From Anaerostipes sp. 992a (GTDB lineage: Bacteria; Bacillota; Clostridia; Lachnospirales; Lachnospiraceae), in the NCBI RefSeq assembly GCF_001940245.1, contig NZ_MJIG01000006.1:1-45000 (forward strand): DNA of 45,000 nucleotides, in the 5' to 3' direction. This document shows, piece by piece, positions 19,820-27,367 of this stretch; the first letter of the stretch is position 1; each line of letters opens with the position of its first letter. A program made the translations under genes and the position numbers. The notes beneath the pieces are model-generated. The model was not told the DNA's origin, ran no database searches, and saw nothing but the letters and a program-made list of their open reading frames with translations.

Positions 19820-19848
19820 TTGACAAAAGTGAGTCCTGGAATTATCAT
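19820..19848 (+). promoter_or_regulatory. Promoter of the PTS-HPS/PHI operon
   Basis: Consensus TTGACA, 17-nt spacer, TATCAT. Expected start point near 19855, right at the edge of the operator palindrome. Confidence 0.8.
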
Positions 19849-19857
19849 AAAGTTAAG

Positions 19858-19877
19858 TTAGTTAACCGGTAAACTAA
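19858..19877 (+). promoter_or_regulatory. LacI-type operator palindrome
   Basis: TTAGTTAACCGGTAAACTAA, a 20-bp palindrome with central CG and one mismatched pair. It covers the start of transcription, which fits repression by the upstream LacI regulator. Confidence 0.7.
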
Positions 19878-19905
19878 AACGATAAACGGAAACGGTAAAC
19901 CAAAA
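19867..19905 (+). repeat. Three tandem 13-bp repeats overlapping the operator
   Basis: CGGTAAACTAAAA, CGATAAACGGAAA and CGGTAAACCAAAA follow each other with exact 13-bp spacing. The first repeat shares its GGTAAAC with the right half of the palindrome. Confidence 0.75.
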
Positions 19906-19933
19906 GGGAATAAAGAAAGAGGAAAAGGGAAAA

Positions 19934-20989
19934 ATGAAAGATGGATCAAAGAAAAAGAGTATAGGAAGTGTAGTGTATGATGATCTGATGGGAGGGCTTC
20001 GGCCGATGATTCCATTTGTAGCAGGCGGTGGAATTTTAATGGCCATATCGTTTATGTTTGGAATGCGGATTGGAGATGATTCAGTCAATCAATTTGCAAA
20101 GGTGCTTTATGAAATTGGACATGAGAATGCAATGCTTTTGATGATTCCGATTTTTGCAGGATTTATTGCACATACCATCGCAGGACAGGATGCACTGGCA
20201 CCGGGAATGATTGGTGGAATGATTGCAAAAAGTACAGGAAGTGGATTCCTAGGAGGAATTGTTGCAGGATTTTTAGCAGGATATCTTGTTAAATTGTTAA
20301 ATAAGCTTTTAAGCAACTTCCCAGAAGATTTTCAAAGTATTAAAAAACTTTTGATCATTCCTGTTATCAGTACATTTGTCATTGGAATTGTTATGCTGTG
20401 TGCTGTTGCAGTACCAATGGCATGGCTGAATCAGGGGTTGACCGGCTTTATTGATGGACTTGGAACAAAGAATCTTGTACTGACAGGAATGGTAATTGGA
20501 GGAATGATGGCTGTGGATCTTGGTGGTCCAATTAATAAGGTGGCATATACATTTGCAGTAGCAGCAATCAGCAATGGAAACTATTATCCAATGGCGGCAG
20601 CTATGGTGGGAGGAGTGGTTCCACCTCTGGGAGTGGCACTTGCAACTACGTTGTTTAAAAGTAAGTTTACAAAAGATCAGCAGATTCAGGGAAAGACATA
20701 TTATTTATTAGGAGCAAGCTTTATTACGGAAAGCTGTATGCCGATCGCACTTACGGATCCGGTTCGAATGATTCCGGCTGGAATCATTGGTTCTGCAGTA
20801 GCAGGCGGATTGGCGATGCTGTTCCAGATCTCACTTCCTGCACCTCACGGAGGAATCTTTGTTACACCGGTTGTTGAGGGAGCATTGACTCAGAAGTTAT
20901 TATATTTAGTTGCTATTTTTATTGGAATGGTCGTTTCAGCATTGATCATAGGATTTACAAGAAAACCATTAAAGACAGGAGAACAGTAA
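19934..20989 (+). CDS. PTS fructose-type permease, EIIC only
   Basis: 351 aa, about nine membrane segments. It matches the EIIC domain of fructose-family PTS permeases: LMGGLRPMIPFVAGGGILMAI, AGQDALAPGMIGGMIA, DLGGPINKVAYTFA and GASFITESCMPIALTDPVRMIPAGIIGSAVAGG, followed by LPAPHGGIFVTP. The Glu of the TEG(A)IPFA motif is kept, though the context is TESCMPIA. EIIA and EIIB domains are absent from the protein and from the operon, so it must borrow them or work as an uncoupled carrier. It is the first gene after the LacI-type operator; the next gene starts one base later. Confidence 0.9.
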   Translation: MKDGSKKKSIGSVVYDDLMGGLRPMIPFVAGGGILMAISFMFGMRIGDDSVNQFAKVLYEIGHENAMLLMIPIFAGFIAHTIAGQDALAPGMIGGMIAKSTGSGFLGGIVAGFLAGYLVKLLNKLLSNFPEDFQSIKKLLIIPVISTFVIGIVMLCAVAVPMAWLNQGLTGFIDGLGTKNLVLTGMVIGGMMAVDLGGPINKVAYTFAVAAISNGNYYPMAAAMVGGVVPPLGVALATTLFKSKFTKDQQIQGKTYYLLGASFITESCMPIALTDPVRMIPAGIIGSAVAGGLAMLFQISLPAPHGGIFVTPVVEGALTQKLLYLVAIFIGMVVSALIIGFTRKPLKTGEQ

Positions 20990-20990
20990 G

Positions 20991-21728
20991 ATGAGACAGG
21001 AATTAGGAATTAATCTTTTAGTATATAAAGAACAGCTGGAGAAAGGTATGCCTCAGAGCAGTCTGCTGAGAACAATCAAAGAGCAGGGAATTTCACTGGC
21101 AGAAGTAAGAAGAGAATACATTCTGGATGAGGCGGAGAGAATAGCGATTTCAAAAGCAGCAGAAAATTTACATATGGATCTTTACTATTCTGTGCCAGAA
21201 AAAATCATGGAAAATGACAGCCCCAATGAACAATTGGGTATTTACTTAGAAGAAGCAAAATGCATGAATGTAAAAAATGTCAAATTTAATATTGGAAGTC
21301 TTTATAAGGCTACCAAGGAAGGGGTAGAAAAATTAAAGGAAATCATAGAGCTGTATGATATGACCATTACGATTGAAAATGATCAGACAGAGGAAAATGG
21401 GACCTTCCAGTGTACGAAAGAGGCAATAGATACAATACAAAAATTTAAACTGCCAATTGGTTATACGATGGATTTAGGAAACTGGTATTGGCAGAAGGAA
21501 GATCCTGAACAGGCATTTGAGGAGTTAAGTGATCAGATTTCTATCTTTCATTTAAAAAATATTGCATTTTTTAATGAAAAACCAGAAACGGTCATGCTAG
21601 AGAATGGCATCATTCCATGGAAATCTATGATCGGAAAATTGGATGACAGTGTAAAAGTGTTTTTAGAATATCCAATTTCTATGAAAGAGGTAACAAAGCA
21701 AATTGAGGTTGTAAAGGAAGCAGAATAA
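20991..21728 (+). CDS. Sugar-phosphate isomerase/epimerase-like TIM barrel
   Basis: 245 aa, AP-endonuclease-2/xylose-isomerase-like fold. The four expected metal ligands can be seen: Glu in ITIENDQ, Asp in YTMDLGNW, His in IFHLKNI and Glu in VFLEYPIS. Members interconvert keto and epimeric sugars or their phosphates; the substrate here is unknown. The N-terminus is shorter than many relatives, but the barrel seems complete. It is tightly packed between the EIIC and PfkB-kinase genes. Confidence 0.8.
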   Translation: MRQELGINLLVYKEQLEKGMPQSSLLRTIKEQGISLAEVRREYILDEAERIAISKAAENLHMDLYYSVPEKIMENDSPNEQLGIYLEEAKCMNVKNVKFNIGSLYKATKEGVEKLKEIIELYDMTITIENDQTEENGTFQCTKEAIDTIQKFKLPIGYTMDLGNWYWQKEDPEQAFEELSDQISIFHLKNIAFFNEKPETVMLENGIIPWKSMIGKLDDSVKVFLEYPISMKEVTKQIEVVKEAE

Positions 21729-21740
21729 GGAGAAAAAGGT

Positions 21741-22703
21741 ATGTGTGAAGTTTTAACAATTGGAGAACCTATGGTAATGTTTTTAGCGGATACGAAGGAA
21801 CCATTGAGTCAGGTAAATCATTTTACAAAGATGATCGCAGGGGCTGAATTGAATGTGGCAATGGGATTATCCAGGTTGGGACATAGTGTCTCTTATATGA
21901 CACAGGTTGGCGAGGATCCATTTGGTGAATATATCAAAGATTTTTTGAAAAAGGAACAGATTGACGATAGTTATGTAAAGATGACATCAGAAGCACCTAC
22001 TGGATTTCAGATCAAAAATCAAGTAGATGCCGGAGATCCGGAAGTAATCTATTTTCGAAAAGGATCAGCAGCTTCAAAAGCCACGAAAGAAATGTTACGA
22101 GATGTAGATTTTAGCGGAAGTAAGGTACTTCATGTTACAGGAATTTTTCCAGCATTAAATAAAGAAACACGGAACATGACAAAAGAGTTGATTGAAATGG
22201 CTCATCAAAATGGATTGACAGTAACTTTTGATCCCAATCCACGTCCTGTGTTATGGAATAGCGAGGAGGAAATGATTCGGGAGATCAATCAATTGGCATG
22301 TATGTGTGATATTGTAATGCCAGGGTTCCGGGAAGGAAAGTTATTTACTGGACTTCAGACAAAAGAAGAAATTGCTGATTTTTATCTGAATCAGGGTGTA
22401 AAAAAAGTAGTGATAAAGCTTGGAACATCAGGATCTTATTCCAAAGAGCAGCTAGAAGATGGATCTTTTAAGGAAAGTGAAGAGGTATGCTTTAAAGTAC
22501 CGGTTGTGGATACGGTTGGTGCAGGAGATGGATTCGCAGCGGGAGTGATTTCTGCGACTTTGGAAGGACTGGATGATCAGGAAATTTTAGAAAGAGGCAA
22601 TGCTGTTGGAGCAATGCAGGTAATGAATTTAAGCGATAATGAGGGATTGCCGACAATTAGTGATTTGCAAGAGTTTTTAAAAACATACCAGAAAAAGAAT
22701 TAG
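21741..22703 (+). CDS. PfkB-family sugar kinase, KdgK-like
   Basis: 320 aa. N-terminal IGEPMVMFLAD and GAELNVAMGLSRLG bind the sugar, VTFDPNPRPVLW is the family signature 1 region, and DTVGAGDGFAAGV carries the catalytic Asp and anion hole. It is closest in character to 2-dehydro-3-deoxygluconate kinases, but PfkB substrates are hard to predict and no KDPG aldolase gene is near. AGGAG lies ahead of the ATG. Confidence 0.85.
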   Translation: MCEVLTIGEPMVMFLADTKEPLSQVNHFTKMIAGAELNVAMGLSRLGHSVSYMTQVGEDPFGEYIKDFLKKEQIDDSYVKMTSEAPTGFQIKNQVDAGDPEVIYFRKGSAASKATKEMLRDVDFSGSKVLHVTGIFPALNKETRNMTKELIEMAHQNGLTVTFDPNPRPVLWNSEEEMIREINQLACMCDIVMPGFREGKLFTGLQTKEEIADFYLNQGVKKVVIKLGTSGSYSKEQLEDGSFKESEEVCFKVPVVDTVGAGDGFAAGVISATLEGLDDQEILERGNAVGAMQVMNLSDNEGLPTISDLQEFLKTYQKKN

Positions 22704-22711
22704 GAGGTATT

Positions 22712-23332
22712 ATGAAATTACAAACAGCCATTGATCGGGTTTCCTTTGACCAAGCAGAAGAAATGGTCAGAATTTTTGCAGGAAAAACGGATATTATTGA
22801 AATCGGAACATCACTGATCAAGGATTATGGATTGCTTTCTTTAAAAGAATTCAACAATTATAAAAAGGATACGCTTCTTCTGGCAGATTTAAAAACATGT
22901 GATGAAGGGGTCTATGAGTTTCAACAGGGATATGAACAGGGATTTGATATTTTAACAGTCATGGGAAATTCATCCAGAGAAACATTAGAGAAGTGTTACC
23001 ACGTAAGCGAATCTTACCAAAAGACAATGCTTATTGATCTACTAGAATGTTCGGAAGAAAAAATTGAGGAAATCGCAGATTTTGAAAATGCGGTATATTG
23101 TCTCCATACATCCGTGGATAAAAGTGGTGTATCAGATCCAGTAGAAGAAATTCGTAGATTTAAAAAGAGATTTCCTCAGGTTAGACGAATTTCCATAGCA
23201 GGTGGAGTTACATTGGAGGCTTGTAAAGAAATTAAAAAAGAAAAGATTGAATGGGTGATCGTAGGATCTGCTATTACAAAGACCAATGATATGGAGAGAG
23301 TATTAGAACGGTTTAAGGAGGAACTACAATGA
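22712..23332 (+). CDS. 3-hexulose-6-phosphate synthase / 3-keto-L-gulonate-6-phosphate decarboxylase family
   Basis: 206 aa orotidine-decarboxylase-superfamily barrel. The Mg/catalytic set matches HPS and UlaD: Asp8 (AIDRV), Glu30 (IIEIGTSLI), and Asp59, Lys61 and Asp64 in LADLKTCDEG. The phosphate loop is SIAGGVTLE and VGSAI. HPS condenses ribulose-5-P with formaldehyde, or runs backwards. Because the next gene is a hexuloisomerase, the HPS role is favoured over keto-gulonate decarboxylation. It overlaps the next gene by 4 nt (ATGA). Confidence 0.85.
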   Translation: MKLQTAIDRVSFDQAEEMVRIFAGKTDIIEIGTSLIKDYGLLSLKEFNNYKKDTLLLADLKTCDEGVYEFQQGYEQGFDILTVMGNSSRETLEKCYHVSESYQKTMLIDLLECSEEKIEEIADFENAVYCLHTSVDKSGVSDPVEEIRRFKKRFPQVRRISIAGGVTLEACKEIKKEKIEWVIVGSAITKTNDMERVLERFKEELQ

Positions 23333-23871
23333 GATTGATTGATGAGATTATGAATGAAATCAAAGATGTTATGGATAAACTGGACGAAAGTCAGCTGGAA
23401 AAGGCAATGGATTTATTGAGTAAAGATAATGCTATATTTGTAGATGGGGAAGGAAGAAGTGGGTTTCAGGCAAGGGGATTTGCCATGCGTCTTATGCACA
23501 TCGGATATCAGCCGTATGTCATGGGAGAGACCATTACACCGGCATTAAAACAGAATCAGGTGTATGTGGCGATTTCCGGATCTGGTAAGACCAAAAATAC
23601 AGTCAGCAATACAGCTGCGGCTAAAAAGCTGGGATTAAAAGTAATCGCAGTGACCAGCAAGGAAGAATCAGAGCTGGCAAAGTTGGCAGATTGTGTGATT
23701 AAAGTGCCGGGAAGGGTAAAAGGTGATCAGGGAAATACGTCCATACAATTATTAAGCTCTCTGTTTGATCAGTCTGTGCATATCGTATTGGACGAGTTAT
23801 GTCTCATGCTAAGCCGAAGAGATCATGTATCGGATGAGATGGCAGCTGGAAATCATGTCAATGTAGAATAA
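23329..23871 (+). CDS. hxlB: 6-phospho-3-hexuloisomerase (SIS domain)
   Basis: 180 aa, typical of PHI. A single SIS domain: VDGEGRSGFQARGFAMRLMHIGYQPYVMGETITP, then VAISGSGKTKNTV, the sugar-phosphate-binding serine loop, and a C-terminal VLDELCLML with the catalytic Glu. It isomerises 3-hexulose-6-P and fructose-6-P. It is the last gene of the operon, translationally coupled to the HPS gene. The operon terminator that follows has been hit by an IS. Confidence 0.9.
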   Translation: MRLIDEIMNEIKDVMDKLDESQLEKAMDLLSKDNAIFVDGEGRSGFQARGFAMRLMHIGYQPYVMGETITPALKQNQVYVAISGSGKTKNTVSNTAAAKKLGLKVIAVTSKEESELAKLADCVIKVPGRVKGDQGNTSIQLLSSLFDQSVHIVLDELCLMLSRRDHVSDEMAAGNHVNVE

Positions 23872-23891
23872 ACAAAATAAAAATGATAAAA

Positions 23892-23918
23892 AAGCTACAG
23901 TACGAAAGACTGTAGCTT
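23892..23918. repeat. Left copy of the duplicated terminator hairpin (IS target repeat)
   Basis: 27 bp: arms AAGCTACAGT/ACTGTAGCTT around loop ACGAAAG, preceded by A's. The identical sequence, in the same orientation, follows the IS at 25519-25545. Exact duplication length is uncertain (23-27 bp), since outer bases can also belong to the IS ends. Confidence 0.85.
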
Positions 23919-25423
23919 CAGACTGTAGACAAAGTTTGTGCTGGAGATAATCTCCAGCACCACTTTTCTTTGAAAAATGACTTTTCTTTTAATAACCGCC
24001 AAATATTATGGATGGTTGAGATTCTTTCTTCCCTTTTGGCCAGTATCCTGGCCAGTTTTTTCAGGTTCATACATGCAAAAGTAAGCCCCGCTTTCATCTC
24101 CATCCGGGCTTTTCCTATGTATTGTGTATAACGAAATCCATGCTGCTCTTTGGCTGTTCCGAAAATCCTCTCGATTGTCTCCTTTCTTAAGTCATATATC
24201 TGTTTATTGCCAAGTGTATGCCTGATGTCCTCTGCTTTCTCCATATATTCTTCCCACACATGGCGGGTGATCACTTTTATATGTTCTTTGCTTTCCGTAC
24301 ATCTATGAAGATTTGGACAACTGGCACATATTTCTCCGCAGCTTACGTATTCCCTATAACCCTCCCTGTTTGTCGTATGATAGGATAATATATGGTTTTC
24401 CGGACATATATAGCAGTCATAATACTCATCATATACATACTCATATTTTCGGAAAAAACCTTCCTTTGTCATTGGCCTTTTGTATGGGAACAGCGGCTCG
24501 ATACCATCTTCTAACAACTCATGGGCGATTGCTGGTGTACGATAACCGGCATCTGCTATGATCATAGCCGGTGAATAGATCTTTATCTTGTCATAAAGTG
24601 TTTTGAATGTCCGGCTGTCATGTTCATTCCCCGGATGAATGCTGTATCCCAGGATCCAGCCATGTTTATCACAAGCTGTTTCCACTGCATAGGCAAAAAC
24701 ATGTTTATGCTCGCCTTTACGAAACCAGCCGCTTTCCGGATCACTGATACTGCATTTCTGCGTTTTAATTCCTTCTGGAATTTCTTCTTCCTTTGTATTA
24801 TCACCGCTCCCGCTGCCGGATGGGGGATCATTTTTGTCTTTTTCTTTCAAAGGCTTTTTCCCATGCGCTTCACGATCCCTGGATATTTCCTTCTGTAGTT
24901 TCTCTTCATACCAAAGGGCCTGTTCCTGTGCAACTCTTTTTCGCATTTTTTTGCTGTTTGCACATGCTTTCACATGAGTGGAATCCACAAAGATCTGATC
25001 GGTGTCCACCAGTTTAAATTTCATGCAGTCTTCCAATATTTTTGCAAAGATCTGCTCAAAAAGATCTGTGTCCTTAAAACGGCGTGTATAGTTTTTTCCA
25101 AAGGTTGAAAAATGTGGTACCGGATCCATCATGTCTAATCCAAGGAACCATCTGTAAGCAACGTTTACTTCAATCTCCTTGATAGTCTGTCTCATACTTT
25201 TAATTCCATAAAGGTATTGAATAAAAGGAATTTTGATCAGCATAACAGGATCCATGCTGGGTCTTCCATTATCAGAACAGTATTTTTCTTCTACAAGATC
25301 ATAGATAAAAGTCCAGTCGATGGCTTTATCAATCAAACGCAGCATATGGTTTTGAGGAACCATGTCATCCATACAGAACATCATCATCTGTTCCCTTTTT
25401 TTGTCTGCATTTTTTGTCATCAT
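23918..25423 (-). CDS. IS1182-family transposase
   Basis: 501 aa starting at the ATG at 25423; a GTG three codons earlier is too close to the AGGCGG site. The N-terminal DUF772 DNA-binding part reads DNGRPSMDPVMLIKIPFIQYLYGIKSMRQTI. The DDE catalytic core has FVDSTHVKA, MIIADAGYRTPA and, after a Cys-rich insertion (CPENH...CASCPNLHRC), ETIERIFGTAKEQHGFRYTQYIG with the Glu. The gene looks intact, and the TGA stop overlaps the left inverted repeat. Confidence 0.93.
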   Translation of the reverse strand: MMTKNADKKREQMMMFCMDDMVPQNHMLRLIDKAIDWTFIYDLVEEKYCSDNGRPSMDPVMLIKIPFIQYLYGIKSMRQTIKEIEVNVAYRWFLGLDMMDPVPHFSTFGKNYTRRFKDTDLFEQIFAKILEDCMKFKLVDTDQIFVDSTHVKACANSKKMRKRVAQEQALWYEEKLQKEISRDREAHGKKPLKEKDKNDPPSGSGSGDNTKEEEIPEGIKTQKCSISDPESGWFRKGEHKHVFAYAVETACDKHGWILGYSIHPGNEHDSRTFKTLYDKIKIYSPAMIIADAGYRTPAIAHELLEDGIEPLFPYKRPMTKEGFFRKYEYVYDEYYDCYICPENHILSYHTTNREGYREYVSCGEICASCPNLHRCTESKEHIKVITRHVWEEYMEKAEDIRHTLGNKQIYDLRKETIERIFGTAKEQHGFRYTQYIGKARMEMKAGLTFACMNLKKLARILAKREERISTIHNIWRLLKEKSFFKEKWCWRLSPAQTLSTV

Positions 25424-25518
25424 AAAAAACACCGCCTTTCTGATATTTCAATTATATCAGAAAAACGGTCGTAAACATAGAAAAGCCCGGCTTTCGCCGG
25501 GACTTTGTCTACAGTCTG
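23919..25518 (-). mobile_element. IS1182-like insertion sequence
   Basis: About 1600 bp, bounded by 17-bp perfect inverted repeats CAGACTGTAGACAAAGT (23919-23935 and 25502-25518), flanked by a long direct repeat. It carries one transposase gene on the minus strand. Size and the long target duplication fit the IS1182 group. Confidence 0.9.
25481..25501 (-). terminator. Subterminal hairpin upstream of the transposase
   Basis: On the minus strand, CCCGGC-GAAA-GCCGGG followed by CTTTTC. It stands between the IS right end and the transposase gene, where it can block transcripts entering from pckA. Confidence 0.75.
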
Positions 25519-25545
25519 AAGCTACAGTACGAAAGACTGTAGCTT
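25519..25545. terminator. Right copy of the terminator hairpin (target repeat), bidirectional
   Basis: Same 27-bp hairpin as 23892-23918, here with its TTTTT tail. Joined to the left A-run, it rebuilds the ancestral bidirectional terminator between the hxlB operon and pckA. Confidence 0.8.
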
Positions 25546-25563
25546 TTTGGTATTTATAGCATA

Positions 25564-27222
25564 TTATGCTTCTAATTCTCTAAGAATCTTTTCCAATGCT
25601 TCTAATGCATCAGCAGGAAGTTTATCAAATCCACCTTTTTTCTTGCTTCTTTCTTTTACGAAAGTAACACGATCCTGCATTCTTGCTTTCAATGTTTCTA
25701 CATATTCTGGATCGTCGAAATCAGGAATGAATCCATCCCATTCTAATACTTCAATATCAGAGATTGGACCGAAAGGCTTGAAGTTTGCTTTTCCTTCGAT
25801 TACCTGTTCGATAACCCCTAAAGTATCTTTTGGTTTTATATCTTTGCCCATGAATTCGCCAGTATTTAAAATATAGCAGTCTACATTACGTTCTTCTACC
25901 AGCTTTTTGAATTTTTCATAGTCATTAGCCAGTGGATATGTACGGAATGGGTTTGCATATGGTTCTACAACTAATTTATTAGGGTCAACACCAGGAGCAA
26001 GACGTTCTGCACTGGAACGTTTTGTTGCAAGAGTAGCCCCCATAACAGATGCCAGAGAGGCACCATTTAATTTTACCAATGGTGGAATGGTTGGGTCTTT
26101 CATGATCCAGAAGATGCCGTTTACTGGAGCATTGATGCGGTCTACGCGGTTTGGAGACCATAATTTGGATTTGATGGCACGTCCATTACCATTACGGATA
26201 TCTTCTGTAACCAGAACGACTTTACCTTCAGAATCGATGGTTGCAGAGCAGTTCTGAGCAGTCAGAAGGAATTTATTATCTTCACATCCTGTTGGATAGT
26301 CTGCTGTCTTATCGAAGTAAGTTGGTTCCATAGCGATGGAAGATGCTGTATCTGTGTTGATGATAAAAGCATCATCATGCAGTACGGTTACAGGATATTT
26401 GCCATCATGCTTTGCATGAGTGATGGTAGATTTACCAGATCCTGATAAACCAAATACAGAAGCTACATAGGAGCTTCCATCAGGAAGTGTATATTCTTTC
26501 TGTCCACCGTGGCAGGAAGCATAGCCATTTCGGTTTGCAATTGCCCAACCGATGGTCAGAGTTCCTTTTTTATGTTCTCCGAAGTACTTCATTCCCAATA
26601 AAGCAGCACAGTTTGTATCTGTGTTGAAGTAGGTCAGTCCCAGAGGATGCTCTGGATGAGACCACTGAGGATTAGAGAAGATGTAGATATCTGGTTCATT
26701 TGCAATCGGACGGGATTCCTTATACATTTTGGAATATCCAGAAGAGAAATACTGGAAGTTTAACATCCAGGAGTATAAGATGTTCTCTTCTCCTTCCGGA
26801 ATCAGAAGATGAGCCTTTACCATGAATTCAGGGTCAAGTCCGATGATAACTTCAGCATGGTATAATGTCTTCCAACGGGTATCATAGACAGCATCCATTA
26901 ATTTCTTATCCAGATCATCTGTGTCTACACCATTGGCACCGGCAATACGTCTTGCAGCAGCACAACGGCCAGTTACAGAACCGTCATTGAATAGTAATAC
27001 CTTTGCATCTTTTTCCAGACCAAATTCTTCTCCTTTGTAAACAGGCATATCGGTTACGATAGTACCTGGAGAGTTCTTTGCTAAATTATAAGCCTGTTTT
27101 AAAGAAGTTACTTTCTGAACATTGTTTCCATAAAAAGCGGCTTCAATGATAGAACGTGTTTTTGAAAAACCGATCTTACCAGCGCCGATTTCGTCATGAG
27201 TATAATTTGCTTTTGTTGACAT
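25564..27222 (-). CDS. pckA: Phosphoenolpyruvate carboxykinase (ATP)
   Basis: 552 aa with the ATG at 27222 and AGGAGG 8 nt before it; the longer in-frame reading to 27303 runs into the leader. It interconverts oxaloacetate and PEP, in anaerobes often in the PEP-carboxylating direction. The kinase P-loop is FGLSGSGKSTI (258-268), the metal/oxaloacetate region includes VLHDDAFIINTD, and IRNGNGRAIKSKLWSPNRVDRINAPVNGIFWIMKD is the substrate block. It diverges from proteobacterial PckA (SGSGKS instead of SGTGKT). A consensus promoter lies 102 nt upstream. Confidence 0.88.
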   Translation of the reverse strand: MSTKANYTHDEIGAGKIGFSKTRSIIEAAFYGNNVQKVTSLKQAYNLAKNSPGTIVTDMPVYKGEEFGLEKDAKVLLFNDGSVTGRCAAARRIAGANGVDTDDLDKKLMDAVYDTRWKTLYHAEVIIGLDPEFMVKAHLLIPEGEENILYSWMLNFQYFSSGYSKMYKESRPIANEPDIYIFSNPQWSHPEHPLGLTYFNTDTNCAALLGMKYFGEHKKGTLTIGWAIANRNGYASCHGGQKEYTLPDGSSYVASVFGLSGSGKSTITHAKHDGKYPVTVLHDDAFIINTDTASSIAMEPTYFDKTADYPTGCEDNKFLLTAQNCSATIDSEGKVVLVTEDIRNGNGRAIKSKLWSPNRVDRINAPVNGIFWIMKDPTIPPLVKLNGASLASVMGATLATKRSSAERLAPGVDPNKLVVEPYANPFRTYPLANDYEKFKKLVEERNVDCYILNTGEFMGKDIKPKDTLGVIEQVIEGKANFKPFGPISDIEVLEWDGFIPDFDDPEYVETLKARMQDRVTFVKERSKKKGGFDKLPADALEALEKILRELEA

Positions 27223-27323
27223 AATTGTTCCTCCTAGTTCACATCTATATATCAGATTGTATTTCTTGAATGAATAATAAACTTTATAAAACTTCATAAC
27301 CATATTTGAAAAACTACTCCAAT

Positions 27324-27352
27324 ATTATAGTGTATTTTGGCAAATGTGTCAA
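27324..27352 (-). promoter_or_regulatory. Promoter of pckA
   Basis: Perfect SigA consensus on the minus strand: TTGACA (27352-27347), 17-nt spacer, TATAAT (27329-27324). It leaves a leader of about 95 nt. Confidence 0.85.
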
Positions 27353-27367
27353 TTCGGATGCTGAGTT

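Noticed and set aside
23887-25553. Hairpins at both IS ends as part of 47-bp inverted repeats
   Set aside because: The loop sequence is in the same orientation at both ends and the outer A-run/T-run complement each other, so a duplicated target hairpin explains it better.
24313-25559. Plus-strand ORFs inside the IS
   Set aside because: Shadows of the transposase gene.
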